From a virus, in the IMG/VR virus record IMGVR_UViG_3300018432_000001, positions 62,001 through 126,000 of that record: a stretch of DNA of 64,000 nucleotides, one strand, 5' to 3'. The notes under the pieces are model-generated. The model had not been told where the DNA came from and ran no database searches. It worked only from the letters and a program-made list of their open reading frames with translations. A program made the translations under genes and the position numbers. Of this stretch, positions 42,199 through 50,102 are shown piece by piece. The number at the start of each line of letters is the position of its first letter. The first letter of the stretch is position 1.

Positions 42199-43269
42199 TC
42201 ATTCGATGCGGTAGTGCCCGTCGACGCGGGTCTGCGGGACGTATTTTCCGAGTGATCGTAGTATTTTCGCTGATGCGGGTCCGTCGTCTTTGTCGTACCC
42301 CGGCCGGTACTTCAACTGGTGGACGGCGCCGTTCGCGTCGTAGGGTCCCTCTTCGAGCCCGAGGTGGTTGATCACCTCCATGACGTGGGCTTTGCTGCGT
42401 TTCGGTTTGTCGACGTTCGCGCGCAGGCGAAGGAACTCCATGAGGTCGTCTTCGGCGGCGCGCAGCTGCTTACCGAAGTGTGCTCCGGCTTCGACCAGTT
42501 CGGTTGCCGCCTCGTCCCGGAGGGGGTCGGCGTTGTCTTTTCCCAGGCAGCCGGATTTGAATTCGCAGGAGATGCACGGGGAGTAGGGCGCGAACGCGTC
42601 GGAGGTGTGCTTGCCGAACCAGCGCGGTGCGACCTCGTCCCCGGCGAGGGACAGCCCGTGCTCGAAGCGGGCGGTGGCCGCTTGGACTTCCGCGTCGGTC
42701 CAGGCGCGGGTGGTCATCTCCCAGTTGTGCTCGGGGTCTTCGATGTCGATGTAGTAGATCCAGTAGCCGCGCATGGGCGCGCCCGTGTGGTATTCGGCCA
42801 GGAGGCCGCCGACGCGGCACTGGTCGAGGTGGGAGCGTTTCGGTTCGCCGCTCTTGGCGGCTTTCACGATGTACTTCGCGCCGGTTTTGAGTTCGAGAAT
42901 GGCGAAGGAGCCGTCGGTGAAGATGACGACCATGTCGGGATGGGCGACCAGGGGCCCGGCGCTCACTTCGGTGCTGTGGGCTTCGTCGTCGATGAGGACT
43001 TCCTCGACCTCGGGGTCGGCCGCCCACTGCTCGGCTAGCAGCCGCAGGTAGTAGTTGTGGATGGCGGTCCCGATTTGGGCGCGGAGGTTCAGGCGCACGG
43101 TGATTTCGTCGGTTGCCGGGGTGCGCCGGTACCGCAGCTGCACTTGGCGCGGGCATTCGTGCAGGGCCGAGGCGTGGATCTTGCCGTCGTTGAAGTGCTC
43201 GCGGTTGCGGCGCGAGGCGGTGCGCCACGCCTCCGTGGCGTGGCGCACCGCGTGCTCTCGGCTGATCAT
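42199..43269 (-). CDS. Cas4/RecB-like Fe-S exonuclease
   Basis: The product has 356 residues. PD-(D/E)XK motifs are visible: Asp112 in AHPDMVVIF, Glu126 and Lys128 in ILELKTG, and Gln150 in DQCRVGGLLAEY. Cys39 together with Cys232, Cys235 and Cys241 (CISCEFKSGCLG) fits the 4Fe-4S arrangement of Cas4 and AddB nucleases. It should be a 5' to 3' or dual-polarity DNA exonuclease acting in recombination. It overlaps the RecA-like gene start by four bases, a pairing known from actinophage recombination modules. Confidence 0.88.
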   Translation of the reverse strand: MISREHAVRHATEAWRTASRRNREHFNDGKIHASALHECPRQVQLRYRRTPATDEITVRLNLRAQIGTAIHNYYLRLLAEQWAADPEVEEVLIDDEAHSTEVSAGPLVAHPDMVVIFTDGSFAILELKTGAKYIVKAAKSGEPKRSHLDQCRVGGLLAEYHTGAPMRGYWIYYIDIEDPEHNWEMTTRAWTDAEVQAATARFEHGLSLAGDEVAPRWFGKHTSDAFAPYSPCISCEFKSGCLGKDNADPLRDEAATELVEAGAHFGKQLRAAEDDLMEFLRLRANVDKPKRSKAHVMEVINHLGLEEGPYDANGAVHQLKYRPGYDKDDGPASAKILRSLGKYVPQTRVDGHYRIE

Positions 43270-44540
43270 TCAGGGTCCTGGTGTGGTTGGCCGCTGCCGG
43301 AGACACTGTCCGTGGCGTTGAGCTCTTCCTTGCGGTTGTTGACGTACCCGATGACGTCGTCGAGACGCTCGTGGAGGGCGGCGTGAGCCTCGAACTTCTC
43401 CAGTTCGTCGTGTTCGGCGTCGAGGATCTTTTCGGCCGCGTCCATCCATTCTTCGACACGGGAATTGATGGTGAGGGAGCCCCACGCGTACGGCACCTCA
43501 TCCGCCGCAGCGGCCGGTGCGGGGGCGGGGGTACCGGTGGCGAGGGCGTTGATGGCGGTCTTTACCGTGTCCTTGACTTCTTCGGGCCACCAGGCGCCGT
43601 CGCGGACCCACAGCCACGCTTCGCGCAGCACGTGCTGGTCGGCGGTCTGCAGCTGCTCCAGGTAGGCGCTGGTTTCGGCTTCGAGGGTGTTGTCGATGCC
43701 GTCCAGCTCGGTGAGCATGAGGTCGGCCAGTTCGGGGCCTGGGTCGATAAACACGGTACCGGTCGGCATCGGGTATTTGAAGTCGACCATGCCGTCGTCC
43801 TTGGGGCGCAGTTTCACCAGCGCGGTCTTTTCGACGATGGCGCGGTGGACGTCGGTAGCGCCCTGTTTCACGTTCGCCTTGTGCTCGATGTCGGCCTGGG
43901 CGAGGTGGCGGTCCATGCGGAAGATGAAGTCGGCTTCGTGGGTGATGCCTTTGCGGGCGTCCACCTTGACACCGATCTGCTCCTGCTGCTTGTTGAAGGA
44001 GTTGGCCTGTTCGAGGCAGCAGATGACATGCGCGTGCTGGCGCAGTCGCAGGAGATTCATGAACAGGGCCTTCTCCTCGGCCTTGACCGGGCCCCAGCCG
44101 CGCAGCTTGGCTTTGCCGTCGGTGGTGGTGCCGCCGTACTCCTCGGCGCGGTCCTTGAAACCGTGCGGGTCGTTCCAGAAGCGGGTCATGCCGTCGATGA
44201 TGACCACGATCGGAACCGTGGCCACGGCGGCGGCGTCGGCCAGCTCCCCGACGATCTTGGTGAGCCGGTCAGGGTTGGCAGTGGGGAACTTGATCGGCCG
44301 CCAGGTGAAGCCGGTGCCGTCGGGGCGGCGGGCGTGGTGGCGCATGCGGTCGCCGTCGGCTTCGATGGCGACGATGTGGCCCCCGTGAGGGGCGGTCAGG
44401 CGGTGGGCAATGCGCAGGGCGAGCTGCCCTTTGCCGGTGCCGCCTTCGCCGTAGATGAGAGCGTAGATGTTCAGGCGGGGGCACTGCTGGATCGGCAGTG
44501 CGGTCAAGTCCATGGGGACTTCACGGGTGATGGTGGCCAC
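43266..44540 (-). CDS. RecA/Sak4-like recombination ATPase
   Basis: The product has 424 residues, with GTG at 44540 preceded by AGGAG. The P-loop GEGGTGKG (residues 31-38) carries Gly after the Lys where Ser or Thr is usual. VVIIDGMTRF is the Walker B region. The core fits phage RecA-like single-strand annealing ATPases (Sak4 type). The C-terminal 120 residues are acidic and probably flexible. Neighbouring exonuclease and SSB genes support a recombination role. Confidence 0.8.
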   Translation of the reverse strand: MATITREVPMDLTALPIQQCPRLNIYALIYGEGGTGKGQLALRIAHRLTAPHGGHIVAIEADGDRMRHHARRPDGTGFTWRPIKFPTANPDRLTKIVGELADAAAVATVPIVVIIDGMTRFWNDPHGFKDRAEEYGGTTTDGKAKLRGWGPVKAEEKALFMNLLRLRQHAHVICCLEQANSFNKQQEQIGVKVDARKGITHEADFIFRMDRHLAQADIEHKANVKQGATDVHRAIVEKTALVKLRPKDDGMVDFKYPMPTGTVFIDPGPELADLMLTELDGIDNTLEAETSAYLEQLQTADQHVLREAWLWVRDGAWWPEEVKDTVKTAINALATGTPAPAPAAAADEVPYAWGSLTINSRVEEWMDAAEKILDAEHDELEKFEAHAALHERLDDVIGYVNNRKEELNATDSVSGSGQPHQDPE

Positions 44541-44551
44541 GGGGGCTCCTT

Positions 44552-44812
44552 TCAGAAGGTGAGCGGTGCGACGGTGACGGTGGTGCCATCGGCGCAGTGA
44601 CTGACGAGAGGCTGCCCGCCGATCAGGCGCGCGAGGGCGTTCTCGTCGTTCACGTCATCGGGGTCGGCCGGGCCGTGAAGCGCGAGCTTCCAGCGGGCTT
44701 CGCTCAAGGCTCGGTCGGGTTCGACCTGGCGGCCGTAGTAGGTGCGTTCGCCGCTGACGATGATGACCTCGAAGGAGCGCCAGCGGGTGGTGCGGTGGTG
44801 GTAGGCGTCCAT
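44552..44812 (-). CDS. Hypothetical protein in the recombination operon
   Basis: The product has 86 residues, with ATG 44812 two bases after the SSB stop. It is a compact alpha/beta protein (SFEVIIVSGERTYYGRQVEPDRALSEARWKLAL). Its position between SSB and the RecA-like ATPase suggests an accessory role. No family is recognised. Confidence 0.65.
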   Translation of the reverse strand: MDAYHHRTTRWRSFEVIIVSGERTYYGRQVEPDRALSEARWKLALHGPADPDDVNDENALARLIGGQPLVSHCADGTTVTVAPLTF

Positions 44813-44814
44813 GG

Positions 44815-45264
44815 CTAGAACGGTGCGCCGAAGTTGTCGCCCGCGCCGGGGACGGGCGGTGGTGCTGGAACGTAGGTGGATCGGGTGTCGCCGCCCCCGG
44901 TGCGGGGGGTGTCGGTGATGGTCGCGGTGGCGTAGCGCAGGGCCGGGCCGGTTTCGTCGATGTCGACTTTCCAGCGGCGGATGGTCTGGCCGTCTCGTTC
45001 GTAGGAGTCGTCGACCAGTCGGCCGCGCACCCACACGTGCATGCCCTTGGTAAAGGTGTGCGCGATGTTCTCGGCGTAGGCGCGCCAGGCGGCGCAGTCG
45101 AAGAAGAGGGTGGTGCCGTCCTCCCAGGCGTCGGTGTGCTGGTTTTTCAGCCGTGGGGTGACGGCGACGGAGAAGTTGACGACGGGAATGCCGGAGGGGA
45201 TGTGGGCCAGTTCAGGGTCGCGGACGACGCGTCCGACGAATTCGACGATGGGTTCGCCAGCCAT
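44815..45264 (-). CDS. ssb: Single-stranded DNA-binding protein
   Basis: The product has 149 residues. The OB-fold begins MAGEPIVEFVGRVVRDPELAHIPSG and continues through VNFSVAVTP and FFDCAAWRAYAENIAHTFTKGMHVWVRGRL, typical of bacterial SSB. The C-terminus ends DNFGAPF, a variant of the usual acidic DDIPF tip. I start at 45264 (AAGGAAG before it). A reading from 45289 would place the start within an operator-like palindrome. It protects single strands during replication and recombination. Confidence 0.93.
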   Translation of the reverse strand: MAGEPIVEFVGRVVRDPELAHIPSGIPVVNFSVAVTPRLKNQHTDAWEDGTTLFFDCAAWRAYAENIAHTFTKGMHVWVRGRLVDDSYERDGQTIRRWKVDIDETGPALRYATATITDTPRTGGGDTRSTYVPAPPPVPGAGDNFGAPF

Positions 45265-45276
45265 GTGACTTCCTTG

Positions 45277-45320
45277 GGTAGTTTCGGACATGCATGATGC
45301 GCATGTCCGATGAGACTACC
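45277..45320. promoter_or_regulatory. Palindrome upstream of ssb
   Basis: Perfect 9-base arms CGGACATGC (45285-45293) and GCATGTCCG (45301-45309) are flanked by GGTAGT and ACTACC. It is just before the ssb ribosome binding site and looks like a dimeric repressor operator. The arm contains the ATGTCCG core of the late element. Confidence 0.55.
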
Positions 45321-45371
45321 TTTGGGAGCTGACATCGGGTTTGTCCGAGTTTTGCTCGGCGTGGTGTGCGG

Positions 45372-45665
45372 TTACGGCAGTAGCGCAGCGACGAACAGCT
45401 TTCGGCATGCCGCCAGCGGTCCCTCCTCGACGGTGTCAACGGGATGACGCAGGTCGACAGTGCGGAAGACGCTGGCGTTGGTGGGGATGAGGTACCCCTG
45501 CACGCGGGTGCCGATGGTGTGCAGCGGCGAGGGTACTGCCGAGGCGTAAGCGTCCGATACGGCGATGTGCACGGCGATGACATAACCGGGCACCACCTCG
45601 CGAGAGATGACGGCAACGAAAGCTCCTGGCCGGTCAGCGCGCTCGGCAACGTCCCCGGGACTCAT
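45372..45665 (-). CDS. MazF/PemK-like toxin
   Basis: The product has 97 residues, with ATG overlapping the antitoxin stop (ATGA). The opening SPGDV, the RPGAFVAVISREVVPGYVIAV strand pair and the TRVQGYLIPTNASVF segment fit the PemK/MazF barrel of mRNA interferases. It is slightly shorter than usual. With the RHH antitoxin just upstream, this is a type II toxin-antitoxin pair that could stabilise a plasmid prophage or block other phages. Activity is inferred. Confidence 0.7.
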   Translation of the reverse strand: MSPGDVAERADRPGAFVAVISREVVPGYVIAVHIAVSDAYASAVPSPLHTIGTRVQGYLIPTNASVFRTVDLRHPVDTVEEGPLAACRKLFVAALLP

Positions 45666-45874
45666 GCGGCGTCCTGTCCACGCAAGGCCGCATCGGATCG
45701 CCACTGCGGACCGTCACCTGTGGCTTCACTGATGTCAGCCAGTCGCGCCGCCTCCACGCGGAGCCGAGCCAGATCATGCGTGAGGACGGCTTCGCTGATG
45801 TATTTGGAGGCGTTCCCCGAGGCCATGGCGATAGCCCACACGTCATCGTCAATACTGATCGTACGTCGTTTCAT
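45662..45874 (-). CDS. RHH antitoxin
   Basis: The product has 70 residues. KRRTISIDDDVWAIAMASGNASKYISEAVL is a ribbon-helix-helix DNA-binding domain. The acidic/Ala-rich C-terminal half would wrap the toxin. The start at 45874 lies just inside the palindrome that it probably binds to repress its own operon. Upstream codons (TTG, ATG) fall inside that palindrome and are less likely. Confidence 0.75.
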   Translation of the reverse strand: MKRRTISIDDDVWAIAMASGNASKYISEAVLTHDLARLRVEAARLADISEATGDGPQWRSDAALRGQDAA

Positions 45875-45883
45875 ATCATGATT

Positions 45884-45903
45884 GTACATCAAGTCTGATG
45901 TAC
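45884..45903. promoter_or_regulatory. Toxin-antitoxin operator
   Basis: GTACATCA-AGTC-TGATGTAC is a perfect inverted repeat with 8-base arms, ten bases upstream of the antitoxin start. It is well placed for autoregulation by the RHH protein. Confidence 0.65.
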
Positions 45904-45935
45904 TCTGCTGTGGGGGTGTTCCCGGGCAGCAAAAA

Positions 45936-45966
45936 GGGGGCTGGGGTGATCCAGTCCCCAGCCCCC
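45936..45966 (-). terminator. Intrinsic terminator
   Basis: GGGGGCTGGGG and CCCCAGCCCCC form an 11-bp stem with a 9-base loop. On the minus strand it is followed by TTTTT. It ends the leftward transcript of the gene at 45977. Confidence 0.9.
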
Positions 45967-45976
45967 AACCCCAGAG

Positions 45977-46882
45977 TTAAGTTGATGCGATCTCGACGTT
46001 CGTCCAGATCGGAGCCGGGTTGGGCATGATGCCGTCCTCCGGCTTGAGCTCGTATCCCTTGTGCAGGTGGTAGTACGCGGCGAAGCCTTTCGCGGCCACA
46101 TCGTCGACCGCTTCGAAGCACGGAACCACGCCGTTATCCCACCCGAACGCGGGCATCAGCCACCGGTAAGAGAGGTAGCCCACCTCCCGCCAGTGCAGAT
46201 CCACGCACCCCATGAAGGAATGGGGAACGGGCCCGGGGGCGACGGCGACGTCCAGAAGCACCTCAGTGGCCATGCCGGTTGCTTCGCCTGCGCTGACCCG
46301 GATGACTAGGTCCCCGTGCGGGAAGTAGGCCACAGTGCACCCGGCCGCGAGGGCAGTGCGCCCCCGGCGCTGGCGTCTGCGCCGCAGTTCAATGATGCCT
46401 TGGTCGAGTACACCGGGGCCTTTGCTGCGGTGTCGGCCTTGCGTAGAGTGTGGGGACATCAGAACCTGAGCCTTTCGCGTAGAGGTGGTTCTGGTGGGCC
46501 GCTGCCGGATGTCGCGCCCGGCGGCGGCCATGCAATGTGATTGTCGCTCATGGCAAAACGGTAACGGTCCCGAGTGGATCACCCAGTCAGGTAGGTCACC
46601 TGATTCCAGCCAGCGGTTCATCTCTCCTTCGACTTCGCGCACGTCGATGCCGGTGTGCATCCAGAAGTTGAAGTTGGCGATGTGGAACTTCGCGAGGAAG
46701 TGGCCTTCGCCGAAGCTGATGGGGGCGTGCGTGCCGTCGCATTCACAGCAGTGCGGCCAATGCAGGCCGTAGACCCACATCGTCTGCAGGCCGCTGTGCG
46801 ACCGGACGGTGGTCATGGCCTCGAATTGGCCGCCACCGATGGTGAACGTGCCGCCGGGTCCCCGGTGTAGTTCATCGAACAT
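45977..46882 (-). CDS. Hypothetical protein, possibly two domains
   Basis: The product has 301 residues, with ATG 46882 preceded by GAGGAT. The N-terminal 120 residues are beta-rich with His and Cys (GLHWPHCCECDGTH). A basic, low-complexity linker (RQRPTRTTSTRKAQ) follows, then a second domain (about 170-301) with similar aromatic patterns (GCVDLHWREVGYLSYRW). The two halves may be repeats of one fold. A second start inside the linker (Met about 150) is possible. Function is unknown. Confidence 0.55.
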   Translation of the reverse strand: MFDELHRGPGGTFTIGGGQFEAMTTVRSHSGLQTMWVYGLHWPHCCECDGTHAPISFGEGHFLAKFHIANFNFWMHTGIDVREVEGEMNRWLESGDLPDWVIHSGPLPFCHERQSHCMAAAGRDIRQRPTRTTSTRKAQVLMSPHSTQGRHRSKGPGVLDQGIIELRRRRQRRGRTALAAGCTVAYFPHGDLVIRVSAGEATGMATEVLLDVAVAPGPVPHSFMGCVDLHWREVGYLSYRWLMPAFGWDNGVVPCFEAVDDVAAKGFAAYYHLHKGYELKPEDGIMPNPAPIWTNVEIAST

Positions 46883-46979
46883 GCATCCTCCGACTCGGTG
46901 CCGTAAGCGTCTGGGCACCGACGGTCATCGTACGACAGGGGCAAGCAGATGTGTACCTCGTTCACCAATGCGATCTACA

Positions 46980-47708
46980 TCAGCGCGGGCCCAGGGGGGA
47001 GAGGTCGATGATGCGCATCCATACGATGCCGTCGAGCGGTCCTTTGTACTCCTCGTCGAACCAGTCCAGGAACGCACCGCCTGCGGCCATGTGGCTGGGG
47101 TCGTCCCCCACATAGACCCCCAGGCCCGGCTCGTGCACCCACTTGCCTTTCACCTGGTAGGTCCGGGAGGGACCGAATGCGTCGACGATCGGCTTCGCCG
47201 TGGGACCGAGGTTCGCGTTGTCGCGCAGCCCATAGGTCTTGACCTGGAACTGCAGGTCGACCTTGACATACTCCAGACCCTGAGGGAGCCGCTTGCGCTC
47301 CCCGAGCGCGATCGCATAAACGTGCTGGCGCCATTGGGACCGCAGCCGGGAGGCGACGTTGCGGTCGAGGCTCTTGTTGGAATTCAGCCACCCGCACGGG
47401 GCAGCGGGGATCTTGATCTGCCACTCACCCGGCCGCAGACTCCCCTCGACCTCACGAGGAGTCCCTCGGGTAACCAGGGCCGCCAGCCGCGTCTTGATCT
47501 TCGCCCACAGCCACCGGCGGTGATTGGGAGCCAGCTTGCGGCACAGCCTCCGGACCGGCACCTCCAGACGCTGGTCGCGGACGATGCCGTAGAACGGCTC
47601 AGCGCGCATCTCGGCATTTAGCTCAGCATCAGACTTCACCGTGAGCGCCCACGTGGCCTCCCAGGCCTCGATCTGAGCAACCAGGTCCAGGAACGCCGCC
47701 CCGTTCAC
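46980..47708 (-). CDS. RusA-like Holliday junction resolvase
   Basis: The product has 242 residues, with GTG at 47708 in a GTGA overlap. The segment VKVDLQFQVKTYGLRDNANLGPTAKPIVDAFGPSR, then YVGDDPSHM, matches the RusA order (D-N, K, D, late DD). These Asp residues bind metal and cut four-way junctions. The N-terminal 120 residues are an extra helical/basic region not usual in the 120-residue E. coli enzyme. It fits a recombination or packaging-prep role. Confidence 0.75.
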   Translation of the reverse strand: MNGAAFLDLVAQIEAWEATWALTVKSDAELNAEMRAEPFYGIVRDQRLEVPVRRLCRKLAPNHRRWLWAKIKTRLAALVTRGTPREVEGSLRPGEWQIKIPAAPCGWLNSNKSLDRNVASRLRSQWRQHVYAIALGERKRLPQGLEYVKVDLQFQVKTYGLRDNANLGPTAKPIVDAFGPSRTYQVKGKWVHEPGLGVYVGDDPSHMAAGGAFLDWFDEEYKGPLDGIVWMRIIDLSPLGPR

Positions 47709-48079
47709 GGGCCCGGGACCGTGAAGCTCAGCTCGGAGACGGCCGAGAACGAGCCGTCGGCCGCGCTGATCTCGGTACGCCGTCCCATGATCGTGCGGGG
47801 GATGTCGCACCGGTACATGAGGCCGCCAGCGAACTTGAACATGAGGTCGCACGCCACGGTGACGTAGTAGCGGGGCCAGTCGTCTTCGCGTCGGTCGATG
47901 AAGCCGTGGAAGGACAGCTGTTGTTTCCCCAGACAAGCGCCCATGTCGAGGTCGCCAATCTGATCGGCCAACGTCGCGTACTCCTTGAGCGTGCCCTCGA
48001 AGTCGTCGAAGCCCCGCTGGATATCCTCCCTCGTCGCCTCAGGGAAGGTGTAGCAGTCGTCGATGTAGATGCGCAGCAT
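47705..48079 (-). CDS. Hypothetical protein
   Basis: The product has 124 residues, with ATG 48079 preceded by AAGGAAAG. It is an acidic alpha/beta protein (RIYIDDCYTFPEATREDIQRGFDDFEG at the start, RYYVTVACDLMFKF in the middle). It is coupled to the RusA-like gene by a GTGA overlap. No family is recognised. Confidence 0.65.
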   Translation of the reverse strand: MLRIYIDDCYTFPEATREDIQRGFDDFEGTLKEYATLADQIGDLDMGACLGKQQLSFHGFIDRREDDWPRYYVTVACDLMFKFAGGLMYRCDIPRTIMGRRTEISAADGSFSAVSELSFTVPGP

Positions 48080-48095
48080 CGCGTATCGCTTTCCT

Positions 48096-48515
48096 TCAGG
48101 ACGCAGCCGGAGCGGGGTGCTCGGGCGCCGGTGGGGTTACAGCGACCAGCACCTTGAGCGACCGGTGGTTGGTGGCGACGACCTCGTTGTGGTCATCGCG
48201 GAACTCAGTGACCACCTTCATCGTCATCCCACCCAGGTCGGTGCCGTTGAAGAAGGTCATCGGCAGCAGCTGCAGCAGCGCGTGCGCGGAGTCGACACAG
48301 GCAGCGAGGGAGGGGTAGGGGAACGTATCGACCCGCACCCGGAACGTCAGGGCGCACCGGCCCGGGTCGGGCTCCAGCACCAGATCGCGCAGACCCCCGC
48401 GCTGCAGCGCCGGACCGCGCAGGGCCGTGACGTCGTTGACGGTCGCGTAGAACGCTTCAAGCACCCGGCGCCCCTCGGGGACGAACAGGTACGTGTGGTT
48501 GATGTGCAGTTGCAT
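48096..48515 (-). CDS. Hypothetical protein
   Basis: The product has 139 residues, with ATG 48515 after GAGAGG. The sequence is beta-rich with a Pro-rich tail. It shares a general pattern with the next gene product (an opening strand with an aromatic pair, then VTEFRDDHNEVV). No family is recognised. Confidence 0.6.
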   Translation of the reverse strand: MQLHINHTYLFVPEGRRVLEAFYATVNDVTALRGPALQRGGLRDLVLEPDPGRCALTFRVRVDTFPYPSLAACVDSAHALLQLLPMTFFNGTDLGGMTMKVVTEFRDDHNEVVATNHRSLKVLVAVTPPAPEHPAPAAS

Positions 48516-48690
48516 CGGTGTGCCTCTCAATCAGGGCAGCGTCGATCTCGCGCCGGACGGCACGGGCCTCAACGCGCTTCGTGCGTCGCTTGCGGGTGGA
48601 CCGGCGGCTGTCACTGCCGCCTTCACAGCAGATGCCCGCGCACAGGCGCCACCAGGCGCGGCGTCCGGGCAACGGTGCATGATCGGCCAT
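48457..48690 (-). CDS. Small basic hypothetical protein
   Basis: The product has 77 residues and overlaps the following gene by 59 bases in another frame. It is Arg-rich, with SRRSTRKRRTKRVEARAVRREIDAALIERH. It could bind nucleic acid. The long overlap makes this less certain than its neighbours. Confidence 0.4.
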   Translation of the reverse strand: MADHAPLPGRRAWWRLCAGICCEGGSDSRRSTRKRRTKRVEARAVRREIDAALIERHTDATAHQPHVPVRPRGAPGA

Positions 48691-48749
48691 AGCGTTTATG
48701 ATGCTGCGCCGAGCCCCTGCAGGGCGTTAGGCTGCTGCGCGTATCGGTC

Positions 48750-48791
48750 ATCGGCCGGGCCGCAGCAGCCGAACGGGCTGCCCCGGCCGAT
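48750..48791 (-). terminator. Terminator hairpin
   Basis: ATCGGCCGGG pairs perfectly with CCCGGCCGAT, with an inner GC-rich stem, right at the stop of the leftward gene at 48791. Confidence 0.65.
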
Positions 48792-49258
48792 CAATCCTGC
48801 AACCACCCCAGCTGACGTGCCGTATTCTCCAGCACCCCCATCAGCTCATCGCCGATGGCGAATCGGTCCTGCTGGATGACCAGGCTCTTAGCCAGGTCAC
48901 CGTCGTCGTGACGCTGGCTGGCGGCGTACCAGTCGGCGAGCATCTCGCACAGATCCAGCAGCGTCATGCCGCGCACGCCGTCCTCGAAGTGTTCGGGGTG
49001 GTGCCGGTTGTGCGCATAGTGGTGTTCCAGGGCCGGGCCCAGTTCCGCGAGGCTGGCCTTGTACTCCTCGCTGCCGTACGTCATGGTGCGCAGCCGTTCG
49101 GTGCAGCGATCGAACGCCGCTTTCTCCGGTTCAGCCAGCTTCGAGGCGTCGTGCGTGTAGGAGCGTTCCAGCAGATCGGCGATCATGGTCCCGAGGTAGC
49201 TTCCTACCTTCTGGCTGTGGGCCAGGGTGTCGGCGGCGCTGTCGTAGTCCTCAGGCAT
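48791..49258 (-). CDS. DUF5662-like conserved phage protein
   Basis: The product has 155 residues. The pattern LEHHYAHNRHHPEHF, then GMTLLDLCEMLADWYAASQRHDDGD, is conserved in a phage family of unknown function usually called DUF5662. The His/Asp-rich helices recall HD-domain metal sites. It is coupled to the downstream genes. Confidence 0.78.
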   Translation of the reverse strand: MPEDYDSAADTLAHSQKVGSYLGTMIADLLERSYTHDASKLAEPEKAAFDRCTERLRTMTYGSEEYKASLAELGPALEHHYAHNRHHPEHFEDGVRGMTLLDLCEMLADWYAASQRHDDGDLAKSLVIQQDRFAIGDELMGVLENTARQLGWLQD

Positions 49259-49457
49259 CCGCTGCCGCCTCCAGCCGGGCGGCGGCTTCTTGGGCTTGTT
49301 GCACCAGTTCGGTGACCGGTGAATAGCGTACGGGCGCCAGGTGCACCACAGCGTTCATCCGGTCGCGCTGCGCGAAGTACTGTTCGGAGGCGTCCAGCGC
49401 GCGGGCGATGGCCCTCCGATCCTGGTCGCTGCCGGAGGGCTGCTCGGGTGTGTTCAC
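49251..49457 (-). CDS. Small helical protein
   Basis: The product has 68 residues, Gln/Ala/Glu-rich and probably helical. It overlaps both neighbours (eight and four bases), so it belongs to a tightly coupled operon. No family is recognised. Confidence 0.6.
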   Translation of the reverse strand: MNTPEQPSGSDQDRRAIARALDASEQYFAQRDRMNAVVHLAPVRYSPVTELVQQAQEAAARLEAAADA

Positions 49458-49741
49458 GTTAGGTCCCTTTCCCCGTCGAGGTAGTAACCGGGGAAGTATA
49501 GGACTGATTCGACGGTGCCTGGGTCAGGCTTGGCGAGGAGCGCTCGCACGCTGCCGTCAGTGCCGATGCGATCGGCCACGAACCGGTCGAGGAAGACCTC
49601 CAGGCGGTCGTAGTCGCCGACGACGGCGGTTCCGGAGGCCGCTTCGCGGCCGGGGAGGTCGTTTTCGATCCACTCGAACGGGCTGAGCCGCAGGCCTTCG
49701 GCGGCGGCCGAGGCGCCCAGGTGCGGCGGGAAGATGGCCAT
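49454..49741 (-). CDS. Small hypothetical protein
   Basis: The product has 95 residues and ends in ATGA with the next gene. It is a mixed sequence with a Tyr/Phe-rich C-terminal segment (YFPGYYLDGERD). No family is recognised. Confidence 0.6.
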   Translation of the reverse strand: MAIFPPHLGASAAAEGLRLSPFEWIENDLPGREAASGTAVVGDYDRLEVFLDRFVADRIGTDGSVRALLAKPDPGTVESVLYFPGYYLDGERDLT

Positions 49742-49753
49742 GGTGACTGCCTC

Positions 49754-50053
49754 TCAGGACTGCAGCATCTCCTCGCGGAGCTGCTCGACTTCGGCTTCGG
49801 TGTAACCAGTGCAGGCGAGATGCGCGGCAACGCAGCCAGCGTTGCTCCAACCCGAGTCCTTGCGGTCGTCGGGGCTGATGCCGATCGGGACAAGCACGAT
49901 GCGTCCGTCAACGGCCAGCGGTTCATCGCAGACCGGGCAGTAGTGCTCGGCGAGCGGATGCATCTTCCCGGTGTCGGGATCAGGGTCAGCGATGTTGAAC
50001 AGTCGCGGTGCGATGTGGGGCCTGAAAGCGGCTGGGATGCGGACGAACAGCAT
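49754..50053 (-). CDS. Small zinc-ribbon-like protein
   Basis: The product has 99 residues. CPVCDEPL and, 35 residues later, a Cys/His group (GCVAAHLAC) could form a zinc site. It is similar in style to other small actinophage proteins with a Cys-x2-Cys knuckle. The role is unknown. Confidence 0.62.
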   Translation of the reverse strand: MLFVRIPAAFRPHIAPRLFNIADPDPDTGKMHPLAEHYCPVCDEPLAVDGRIVLVPIGISPDDRKDSGWSNAGCVAAHLACTGYTEAEVEQLREEMLQS

Positions 50054-50102
50054 GTGCCTCCGTTCGGGCCGGGCCCCCGAGTGGGGGCCCGGCGTCTGGT
50101 TC

